From Spirochaetaceae bacterium 4572_59 (GTDB lineage Bacteria > Spirochaetota > Spirochaetia > DSM-2461): a stretch of 40,339 bases of DNA. This document shows positions 8,254 through 15,204 of the stretch, piece after piece. The notes beneath the pieces are model-generated. The model did not search any database. It was not told the DNA's origin and was given only the letters and a program-made list of their open reading frames with translations. The first letter of the stretch is position 1; each line of letters opens with the position of its first letter. The translations under genes and the position numbers were made by a program. The stretch lies in NCBI GenBank assembly GCA_002084805.1, contig NBMC01000012.1:1-40339 (forward strand), written 5' to 3'.

Positions 8254-10559
8254 GGATACTTCCATACCGTATCCAGCCAGATTCTAAGAAAATCCCTGGT
8301 GAGAAAGCGCGGATTGTCTTCAAACTGGTCCTGTTGATCCACAGGACCGACACAGGAGGGACAGCCCTCTTTACAGGAACAGTCGCTTACCAGACCCAGA
8401 CAGGCCTGAAAGATCTCTTTCATCTTCTCCGTAAAATTGTCCGCCAGTCCTATACCACCTGGATAGGTATCATATACAAATACACCGGAACACTCGAAAT
8501 GAGGATCTCTCACACGGCCTGAAACACCAATATCCGTTCCCCGGCACAGGAGAAAGAGTGGCGCTGTATTTCTTATCAGAGTGGAGACCCTGGCAAGGAC
8601 CGGAGCCTGCATGAGTTCCGGTATCATCTCAAAAGCATCTCCCGCGGGGGTACCTGGTTTCAGTGAGAGAAAAACGCTTCTGGTATGCATCTCCTCTTCG
8701 GGAAGAAAGATCTCACCGTAACCGATATTTTCATGGGTTTGAAACTTTATCTTCTTATACTTTGAAACCTCATTCCGCAGAAGTACATCGCAGTGGGTCA
8801 GAATCTGTCCCCAGCGCTCACTCTCCCCGTCCTCTTCCAGGACCTTGATATCTGATTTCAGAATGGAATCTGTGTAGTAGTTCACATCAGACTCTTCTAT
8901 GGTACAAATATGCTTTTCCAGATCCAGCTTTTTAACGATATACTGCTCACCCCGGTGAAGGTAGATGGCTTCATTAAAGATAAGCTCCCTTGCGGAGTGA
9001 CTGTCCATCTCACCTATCACATTGTAGCGACCTTTTGTGGTATCAATAATAACAACATTTTCTGAAGCACCACTCCGAAGAGAAATACTTTCAGCGGGAT
9101 AGGAGCGGTCCGCCCAGTACCAGCAGTCACCGGTAAACCTGAGAACACCGTTCTCTTCCAGATACCCCAGCAGAGAGGAGACATCCCCTGGAAAACCCTC
9201 ACCCTTACGGAAGGGGATTTCAAAGGAAGCACACTTCAGATGATCCATCAGGATAAACAGATTATCCGGATCAACAAAGCCCGATTCCGGATTGGCTCCG
9301 AAAAAATATTCCGGTGTCTGTACCAGGTACTGATCAACGGGAGAACTGGAAGCCACAAAAATAGCCAGAGAAACATTACTAGTTCTTCCGGCCCGGCCTG
9401 CCTGCTGCCAGGAAGAGGAGATAGAGCCCGGGAATCCGGCCAGAACTGCCGCATCAAGCCCACCTATATCTATTCCCAATTCCAGGGCATTGGTAGAGAC
9501 CACACCCTGTATGGTTCCGTCCCGCAGTTCCTTCTCAATCTTCCGGCGTTCCCGGGGCAGATAACCGCCTCTGTAGGATTCTACCTTTATCCGCTGATTA
9601 TCATTATAGATATTATTCAGCCTCTTATTTATATAGGAGGCTACCAGCTCGGTTTTAACTCTCGAACGGGAAAAAACAATAGTCTTTATCCCTGACTTTA
9701 ACAGGCGTACCGCCAATTGCTGAGATGTGTTCACCACTCCTTTACGAATTCCCTGAACGGGATCGACCAGAGGAGGATTGTAGAATATCAGATGCTTCTC
9801 ACCCGAGGGGGCACCATTATGATTAATCAATGTAACCGGCTTTTCAATAATGGCCTGGGCCAGCTCACCAGGATTGCCTATTGTGGCACTGCAGCAGATA
9901 AACTGAGGATCACTGCCGTAAAAGGCCGCTATCCGCTTCAGCCTGCGGAGCAGATTTGTCATATGTGAGCCGAAAACACCTCGGTAGCTATGAACCTCAT
10001 CCAGAACGATATACCTCAATGATTTAAAAAAATCTATCCATTTAGGGTGGTTTGGAAGAATACCCGAATGAAGCATATCTGGATTGGAGATGATAATACG
10101 GCCGGACTTTCTGGCGGTCATACGCAGAGAACCGGGAGTATCCCCGTCATAGGTACAGATTTTAACGGGGATATCATCACTGAGAACAATATCATTCAAA
10201 GCTGACTGCTGATCCTGACTCAGAGCTTTAGTCGGAAACAAATACAATGCTCTCGATTCGGGTTCATCCAGAAGGGTTTTTAAAACGGGAAGATTATAAC
10301 AGAGAGTCTTTCCCGATGCGGTGGGGGTGACAACACAGAGATTCTCGCCTCTAGCGGCGGCTTCATAGCAGGCAGCCTGATGGCTGTATAAGGATCTGAT
10401 ACCTTTATTTTCCAATGATTTGACTACAACAGAAGGAAGAGATTCCGGAAGTGGACAGTACTCCCCTTTCCGTGGAGGAAGAACTTCCCAGCGTGTTACA
10501 TTTTCCATAAAAGACCGATTGCCTTTCACATCATCTATAAATTTTCCGATTTCACTCAT
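8250..10559 (-). CDS. mrfA: YprA/MrfA-like DEAD/DEAH helicase with C-terminal zinc-binding region
   Basis: SF2 helicase of 769 residues. Motifs: Q-like YSHQ near 58, Walker A TPTASGKT (78-85), DEVH (187-190), SAT near 224, STNALELGID near 355 and QAGRAGR near 386. The C terminus is the DUF1998-type region with four Cys (CSC-KEG-CPSC, about 727-736), the metal-binding set important in B. subtilis MrfA. It is translationally coupled by ATGA to the exonuclease gene, so the pair likely excises damaged DNA, for instance interstrand crosslinks. The frame is open to an ATG at 10607, but the ATG at 10559 has AAGG 8 nt upstream and no SD precedes the earlier one, so 10559 is preferred. Confidence 0.88.
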   Translation of the reverse strand: MSEIGKFIDDVKGNRSFMENVTRWEVLPPRKGEYCPLPESLPSVVVKSLENKGIRSLYSHQAACYEAAARGENLCVVTPTASGKTLCYNLPVLKTLLDEPESRALYLFPTKALSQDQQSALNDIVLSDDIPVKICTYDGDTPGSLRMTARKSGRIIISNPDMLHSGILPNHPKWIDFFKSLRYIVLDEVHSYRGVFGSHMTNLLRRLKRIAAFYGSDPQFICCSATIGNPGELAQAIIEKPVTLINHNGAPSGEKHLIFYNPPLVDPVQGIRKGVVNTSQQLAVRLLKSGIKTIVFSRSRVKTELVASYINKRLNNIYNDNQRIKVESYRGGYLPRERRKIEKELRDGTIQGVVSTNALELGIDIGGLDAAVLAGFPGSISSSWQQAGRAGRTSNVSLAIFVASSSPVDQYLVQTPEYFFGANPESGFVDPDNLFILMDHLKCASFEIPFRKGEGFPGDVSSLLGYLEENGVLRFTGDCWYWADRSYPAESISLRSGASENVVIIDTTKGRYNVIGEMDSHSARELIFNEAIYLHRGEQYIVKKLDLEKHICTIEESDVNYYTDSILKSDIKVLEEDGESERWGQILTHCDVLLRNEVSKYKKIKFQTHENIGYGEIFLPEEEMHTRSVFLSLKPGTPAGDAFEMIPELMQAPVLARVSTLIRNTAPLFLLCRGTDIGVSGRVRDPHFECSGVFVYDTYPGGIGLADNFTEKMKEIFQACLGLVSDCSCKEGCPSCVGPVDQQDQFEDNPRFLTRDFLRIWLDTVWKYP

Positions 10560-10668
10560 AAAGAATACCTTAACATATTTTAACCATTTTTGCCTTAAAG
10601 AGTTCATATGAAGAATAATGCATTTGCCATCTTTTCGGAGATCATTCAGATATATTTATGAAAGATCC

Positions 10669-10696
10669 TTGACCTCTCTGTCTGAGGAATTATAAT
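10669..10696 (+). promoter_or_regulatory. sigma-70-like promoter of glgC
   Basis: TTGACC (10669-10674), 16-nt spacer and perfect TATAAT (10691-10696), giving a leader of about 70 nt before glgC. The leader holds the direct repeat TAATCTA at 10708-10714 and 10713-10719, either copy of which can pair with TAGATTA at 10747-10753, just before the SD. Confidence 0.7.
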
Positions 10697-10771
10697 GGGT
10701 TTAATGTTAATCTAATCTATCATGCAGAGGATAAGTATAAGTGCTATAGATTAAGAGAGAGGTATCACTTT

Positions 10772-12049
10772 ATGGCTGAAATATTAAGCGTCATTCTTGG
10801 AGGAGGAAAAGGAACCCGGCTGTACCCTCTTACAAAAGAAAGGGCAAAACCTGCTGTACCTTTTGGCGGAAAATACCGCCTGGTGGATATTCCCATATCC
10901 AACTGTATAAACTCTAAACTCAGAAATATTTATATTCTGACCCAGTTTAATACGGCATCTCTGCATTTTCATATAAGCTCAACCTACCGTTTTGACTCTT
11001 TTACCGGTGGTTTTGCAGAAGTTCTTGCAGCAGAACAAACCTTTGAAAACAGCGAATGGTATATGGGTACAGCCGATGCAGTAAGACAGAACACCTACCA
11101 TTTTCACTCTCATAAACCTACCCACTACATCATTCTTTCGGGGGATCAGCTCTACAGAATGGATTTGAAAGAGTTTCTTAAAGAGCATCTTCAAAGCGGT
11201 GCAGAAGTCACAATTGCATCCACTCCTGTAACACGCAAAGATACGAATCAACTGGGAATTCTCCAATTAGATAAAATGGGCAATATCAAGCAGTTCCTTG
11301 AAAAACCCGGTCCCGATAAAAATATTGATGAGTACAAGATTCCCAAAAGTCGCAAACTGGAAGAAAACATACCCGAAGAAAAAGAGTTCCTTGCCTCCAT
11401 GGGAATCTATATTTTCAATGCTGATGCCATGGATCGTGGACTTAATAACGATTATACCGACTTCGGAAAAGAAGTTATCCCCATGATGATTGAAAAAGCA
11501 CGGGTCAGAGCCCATATATACAAGGGCTACTGGGAAGATATCGGTACCATCTCCAATTTCTTCGAAGCGAACCTGGATCTAGCCAAACCATGGCCAAAAT
11601 TCAATCTGTATGACAGAGATAATCCGATATACAGTCACCGCAGGGATCTCCCTGCCTCAAAGATCAATGCCTGCTCCTTCAAAAGAGCTCTGGCAACAGA
11701 AGGATCCATCATAAATGCAGACTCCATCACGGACTCTCTTATAGGTGTCAGAAGTGTTATTCATAAGGGGGCAAATCTGGATCAGGTTTACACCATGGGT
11801 ACAGATTTTTATGAAAGTGAGCGTGAAAAACAGAACAATAAAGAGATGAACATTCCCAATGTGGGAATTGGTGCTGAAACACAGATACGTAAAGCCATCA
11901 TTGATAGAAATGTCAGAATTGGTCAGGGTTGCCGAATCGGTTTGGATGAAATTGTCCGGGAAGACAGTGAATGCGCCACTTATTATGTAAGAGATGGAAT
12001 TATTATCATTCCTAAAAACGCCATAATTCCCGATGGGACAATTATTTAA
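10772..12049 (+). CDS. glgC: glucose-1-phosphate adenylyltransferase (ADP-glucose pyrophosphorylase)
   Basis: Makes ADP-glucose from glucose 1-phosphate and ATP, the committed step of bacterial glycogen synthesis. The 425-residue length is normal for GlgC. The N-terminal nucleotidyltransferase signature GGGKGTRLYPLT (about 10-21) is followed by RAKPAVPFGGKYRLVDIPISNC, which carries the Lys and Arg usually linked to allosteric control. Further on are WYMGTADAVRQN near 109, an FLEKPG loop near 172 and YWEDIGTI near 252. A C-terminal left-handed beta-helix region with repeated hexapeptide-like strands runs from about 290. SD AGAGAGG lies 9 nt upstream of the ATG. It is coupled by 1-nt overlap to an unknown gene. 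The glycogen synthase and branching genes are not in the window. Confidence 0.95.
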   Translation: MAEILSVILGGGKGTRLYPLTKERAKPAVPFGGKYRLVDIPISNCINSKLRNIYILTQFNTASLHFHISSTYRFDSFTGGFAEVLAAEQTFENSEWYMGTADAVRQNTYHFHSHKPTHYIILSGDQLYRMDLKEFLKEHLQSGAEVTIASTPVTRKDTNQLGILQLDKMGNIKQFLEKPGPDKNIDEYKIPKSRKLEENIPEEKEFLASMGIYIFNADAMDRGLNNDYTDFGKEVIPMMIEKARVRAHIYKGYWEDIGTISNFFEANLDLAKPWPKFNLYDRDNPIYSHRRDLPASKINACSFKRALATEGSIINADSITDSLIGVRSVIHKGANLDQVYTMGTDFYESEREKQNNKEMNIPNVGIGAETQIRKAIIDRNVRIGQGCRIGLDEIVREDSECATYYVRDGIIIIPKNAIIPDGTII

Positions 12050-12474
12050 TGGCATACACATATAAGGCTGATTTGGATCGTGTAAAAAAAAATATAGCCT
12101 GCTTCAGGATTGACTGGTCTCCCTTTATTCTAATGGATCGTTTTCTTATACATGGAATTGTTCCCTCGGATGGAGGGATCTTTCAGGTCTTTCAGAAGAT
12201 AAACGGAGCACTGGAACTCATCATGGTAGAGAGAGCCTTCTACGGAGGTCTTCGCAACAGAATAAGAGAGTTGATAGATCCTCTTTATATGGGATACAAC
12301 CCTTTCAAGAAAGAAATTCAGGAGGGGGAGTGTTATGTCCGCTATGCCCTGGTTAGACTTCAGGACGATATGGATGATCTGATGTATTACTACACAGGAA
12401 AAGAATCAACAGGTCGTTATAAAGATATTCTGGTGGATGAGAAAGAAAATCTACAGATAAGAAAAAACCCCTGA
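12049..12474 (+). CDS. unknown protein coupled to glgC
   Basis: A 141-residue protein with no family I recognise. Its ATG shares one base with the glgC stop (TAATG), so it is almost certainly co-translated. There is no signal peptide or membrane segment. The sequence is rich in aromatic and charged residues (FRIDWSPFILMDRF, YYYTGKESTGRYKDIL), suggesting a soluble globular protein. The stop codon lies inside the left arm and loop of an intrinsic terminator that ends the operon. The coupling suggests a role near glycogen metabolism, but nothing in the protein itself shows this. Confidence 0.75.
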   Translation: MAYTYKADLDRVKKNIACFRIDWSPFILMDRFLIHGIVPSDGGIFQVFQKINGALELIMVERAFYGGLRNRIRELIDPLYMGYNPFKKEIQEGECYVRYALVRLQDDMDDLMYYYTGKESTGRYKDILVDEKENLQIRKNP

Positions 12475-12490
12475 GCAGGGGTTTTATAAT
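12464..12490. terminator. bidirectional intrinsic terminator between glgC operon and mutT-like gene
   Basis: Perfect 9-bp stem AAAACCCCT / AGGGGTTTT (12464-12472 with 12477-12485), loop GAGC. A-tract on one side and T-rich tail on the other serve both converging genes. The stop codon of the 141-aa gene (12472-12474) lies within it. Confidence 0.85.
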
Positions 12491-12491
12491 T

Positions 12492-12890
12492 TTATTTCTT
12501 TGTAATTTCATCCCAGATTAAAGCAAGAGCTGTTCTGTCAGAACCCGCCAAATCCAGTTTTTCGACTTCAGCTTTCTTAAACCAGCCTGTCTCATCATGT
12601 TCATTCAGAACCATTTTCTGTTCTTCAAATAACACTTTATACAGGCCAAGCTCAAAAATTTTACCATTATGGGAGAAGGTACTTGTACATAACAAAGATC
12701 CCGTACGAACCTTAATTTCAAGTTCTTCCATCCACTCCCTCTCCATTGCCTGGGAGGGAGACTCCCCTGCTTCCAACTTCCCCCCGGGAAGTTCCCAAAG
12801 TCCGCCCAGATCTCCTCCAGGCTTTCTTTTAGCCAGAAAATACTGACCGTTTTTCTCAGCCAGACCAGCAATTGATCGATGCTTTTGCAT
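12492..12890 (-). CDS. MutT-like NUDIX hydrolase
   Basis: A 132-residue cytosolic NUDIX protein, size typical of MutT-type 8-oxo-dGTP diphosphatases. The NUDIX box starts at GGKLEAGE and runs through SPSQAME-REWMEELEI (about residues 36-59). The three metal-binding Glu of REWMEE are present, but the box Gly before the final hydrophobic residue is replaced by Glu. The LWELPGG strand before the box fits MutT and related pyrimidine NTP phosphohydrolases. It is followed 7 nt upstream on the same strand by a membrane protein gene and ends at a bidirectional terminator. A housecleaning role on oxidised nucleotides is likely but the substrate is not proven. Confidence 0.85.
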   Translation of the reverse strand: MQKHRSIAGLAEKNGQYFLAKRKPGGDLGGLWELPGGKLEAGESPSQAMEREWMEELEIKVRTGSLLCTSTFSHNGKIFELGLYKVLFEEQKMVLNEHDETGWFKKAEVEKLDLAGSDRTALALIWDEITKK

Positions 12891-12897
12891 AATACTC

Positions 12898-13308
12898 CTA
12901 CAGAATGATGGCAGAAGGGACCAGAAAATGGATAATCCCTACCAGTACAGCGGCAATCCCGATGATATGACCACGATCTTCCATGACGTCAACAAAGCTT
13001 TTCATCCAACTTCGAGTCTCTTCCAGACTGCCATAAAAAAAAGACATTATCAGATAGGAGCCCATGATACCACCTGTTAGAGCCGGCAACAAATCTCCCA
13101 AAACAATTACATCTTCAGGAGTTATTTTTAACAAGAGTGTAAACAAAGCAGTCAGCACTGTAATAATTCCGAGAACAAGTTTAAATTTCCCTCTCTGCAT
13201 AAGAGCATTACAGGAACTGAAACCTTCAATCTTCTCTTCCAGGAAAGATCCACTAAGGACCAATCCGGACAGGATATTGGTAATAACAACTAAAAAGTAA
13301 ATCTGCAT
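12898..13308 (-). CDS. small integral membrane protein of unknown function
   Basis: A 136-residue protein with about four hydrophobic segments: roughly residues 3-20, 45-62, 70-92 and 112-135. The hydrophilic links carry EEKIEGFSSC and a GSLEETRSWMKSFVDVMEDRGH stretch between the last two helices. No conserved motif is recognised. It lies 7 nt upstream of the mutT-like gene on the same strand, so they are probably co-transcribed. It is located in the inner membrane by prediction only. Confidence 0.65.
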   Translation of the reverse strand: MQIYFLVVITNILSGLVLSGSFLEEKIEGFSSCNALMQRGKFKLVLGIITVLTALFTLLLKITPEDVIVLGDLLPALTGGIMGSYLIMSFFYGSLEETRSWMKSFVDVMEDRGHIIGIAAVLVGIIHFLVPSAIIL

Positions 13309-13410
13309 GATAGATTATCCTCCCAATCAGTATACAGTAAATTATCTGTTACTGATAATTAAAATGATATTAAATAGAAAATTATCAGTCAACTTTTTTA
13401 TTTTATTTCT

Positions 13411-13938
13411 TCACTGCTTTATTTGGAATTCTCCCGTTTTTCCATTCAGACGGATATCTTTATCCTTCCATTTTATGCGGCAGTATACAGGTAAAGACTC
13501 TTTAAGACCCCTGACAGTATAACGAATGACTCTTTCCTCTCCTGGTCCAGGAGGGATTTCGTCAAAAAAAACAGGATCATAATCAGCTATGGATAGCTCC
13601 AGACTAATAGGCTCATCAAGGTTTTTACTGCTCCTTGAATTAATAATACGAAGAGAAACGAAAAGATCTGTATTATCTTTGCGAAGTTCCATCTTAAAAG
13701 TAAGATCATCAATACGGGCAGACAGGTTGCGGTTAACTATAAAGGGAACGATGACCCCCCCTATAATCAATAGAAAAAGTAGATCAAAGAGCAAAATTTT
13801 TCTTTGATAGGAAAAAGAGCGGCTTTTTCGCGATCTTCCATCTACAAAGCGGGACATCCGTTGCATTTCTTCCCGGGAATAGACGTAGTGAAGATCATGT
13901 CCCGAACTGGTTTCGGGCCCCCTATTAATTTTGCGCAT
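13411..13938 (-). CDS. single-pass membrane protein of unknown function
   Basis: A 175-residue protein. Residues 1-45 are basic and cytosolic-looking (RSRKSRSFSYQRK), residues about 48-68 form one membrane helix (LLFDLLFLLIIGGVIVPFIV), and the rest is a probable extracytoplasmic beta-rich domain (VSLRIINSRSS, ISLELSIADYDP, RVIRYTVRGL). That gives an N-in, C-out topology. The start overlaps the 3' end of the lipoprotein gene at 13925 by 14 nt, so translation is coupled and the two proteins may work together at the inner-membrane/periplasm interface. No family recognised. Confidence 0.7.
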   Translation of the reverse strand: MRKINRGPETSSGHDLHYVYSREEMQRMSRFVDGRSRKSRSFSYQRKILLFDLLFLLIIGGVIVPFIVNRNLSARIDDLTFKMELRKDNTDLFVSLRIINSRSSKNLDEPISLELSIADYDPVFFDEIPPGPGEERVIRYTVRGLKESLPVYCRIKWKDKDIRLNGKTGEFQIKQ

Positions 13939-15097
13939 ACTTTCCAGCTACATGATCTGCCCGCCACCAGGAGACTCTGGCACCCTTATCTTCATAGAAG
14001 ATTCCCGTAAGAAGACCGTTCGGTGACAGATACAGTTTTTTAAAAATAATATCCTGATCCTGAATATTTAAAATACGACTGGTTTTTACAGCACCTTCAT
14101 TATCCATAATAGTCAGATGATATTCTCCGTTGTAATCAGAACCCATAAAAAAATGCAGTCCCCCGCTGATAGGTCCCAGGTATTCATTCACCCCCTCTAT
14201 AAGCTGTTCACCAAGAGAGATTTCAAAACGGGAAACATCAAAAAAACCAGTATATTCCTCGTCTTGAAGATCCAGAGTATACAGTCGACTCAAAGCCTGC
14301 TGTTCCGGGGAATCCTCAATGGGGAAATAATCTACCTTTATATAGAGTTTATATTCGGATTGATCGGCAGCGATTTTCTCGGCGTGACCGATAGACCAGC
14401 CCTCCTCATCCACTTTGGGAAGATGTTCTTTGTCCATGTTAACCTGAAAAAGAAGCTGTCCTTCCGAAGAGAACCAGAATACGGTATTGTCGGCAGCAGA
14501 TTGTGTTACCACCACAGCATCACCTTGTGCGGTAATCTGCAGATCTTTTACATAGGAAAAGGGAGTTCCATTTATACCTTCCTGCCCAAGAGAATCGATA
14601 TAATGTCCCTCTTCATCAAAACGGAGAATTATACGGTTATACAAAACCTGATCACTCAGGATTGCCAGGGTTTCATCAACCTGATCCACCACCAGCATAG
14701 CTTCATCGCTGATGGCAATATGTTCAATATTCCGGAAATTCCATTTTTGAATTCTTATGAGACTCTCATCCTGATTATCCTGCTTAATAAAGTGAGATGG
14801 TTCAGGATTTTTCTGAGGATTATAGACAAGGCTGAGCAGATCGCCATAGGAATTCATTTCCATGATTTTACCAGCATGACTACTGGTTAGAAAAATCCTA
14901 CCATTTTGAACAAATAGATCACTGTTTCCAGGCAAAAGAGAATTATCTCTGTAAAAATAATCCAACTCATCCGCCATAACTCCCATGGAAATAACAAAAA
15001 GATCCTCTTTTTCCAAAAGTTTCTTTTCTGCACGGCAGGATGAGAAAAAAAGCGATACAAAGATAAGAATGAATAAAGAAAAGTGTTTGATGGTCAA
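13925..15097 (-). CDS. lipoprotein, probable beta-propeller
   Basis: A 390-residue predicted lipoprotein: hydrophobic signal then lipobox FFSSC (Cys21). The body carries repeated beta-strand units reminiscent of a six-bladed NHL-like propeller (GNSDLFVQNGRIFLTSSHAGKI, then EAMLVVDQVDETLAIL, DEEGHYIDSLGQEG, TAQGDAVVVTQS). It starts with TTG, supported by AAGGAG 10 nt upstream and by the position of the signal peptide. The minus-strand promoter at 15139-15167 drives it divergently from secA, and it overlaps the next membrane-protein gene. I recall similar conserved spirochaete lipoproteins but cannot confirm a family. Role unknown. Confidence 0.75.
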   Translation of the reverse strand: MTIKHFSLFILIFVSLFFSSCRAEKKLLEKEDLFVISMGVMADELDYFYRDNSLLPGNSDLFVQNGRIFLTSSHAGKIMEMNSYGDLLSLVYNPQKNPEPSHFIKQDNQDESLIRIQKWNFRNIEHIAISDEAMLVVDQVDETLAILSDQVLYNRIILRFDEEGHYIDSLGQEGINGTPFSYVKDLQITAQGDAVVVTQSAADNTVFWFSSEGQLLFQVNMDKEHLPKVDEEGWSIGHAEKIAADQSEYKLYIKVDYFPIEDSPEQQALSRLYTLDLQDEEYTGFFDVSRFEISLGEQLIEGVNEYLGPISGGLHFFMGSDYNGEYHLTIMDNEGAVKTSRILNIQDQDIIFKKLYLSPNGLLTGIFYEDKGARVSWWRADHVAGKYAQN

Positions 15098-15138
15098 AAG
15101 TAAATGACTCCTTTTATTCCTGTCTATCCAATTGAAAT

Positions 15139-15167
15139 ATCCTACACAGCTAAGAAGTGATTGTCAA
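15139..15167 (-). promoter_or_regulatory. sigma-70-like promoter of the propeller lipoprotein operon
   Basis: Minus strand: TTGACA (15162-15167), 17-nt spacer, TAGGAT (15139-15144). Its -35 box is 2 bp from the secA -35 box, back-to-back, forming the near-palindrome TGTCAA-TC-TTGACG. Confidence 0.6.
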
Positions 15168-15169
15168 TC

Positions 15170-15198
15170 TTGACGACCTTGCAGAAAAACCGTACATT
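15170..15198 (+). promoter_or_regulatory. sigma-70-like promoter of secA, predicted leaderless start
   Basis: TTGACG (15170-15175), 17-nt spacer, TACATT (15193-15198). Only 6 nt separate the -10 box from the ATG at 15205, so the expected transcription start is the A of that ATG. No SD is visible. Confidence 0.55.
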
Positions 15199-15204
15199 TG
15201 TTCC

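Noticed and set aside
14117..14890. 257-codon plus-strand frame opposite the propeller lipoprotein gene
   Set aside because: The minus-strand gene has a lipobox signal peptide, SD and promoter. The plus-strand frame has no SD or domain and reads as an antisense shadow.
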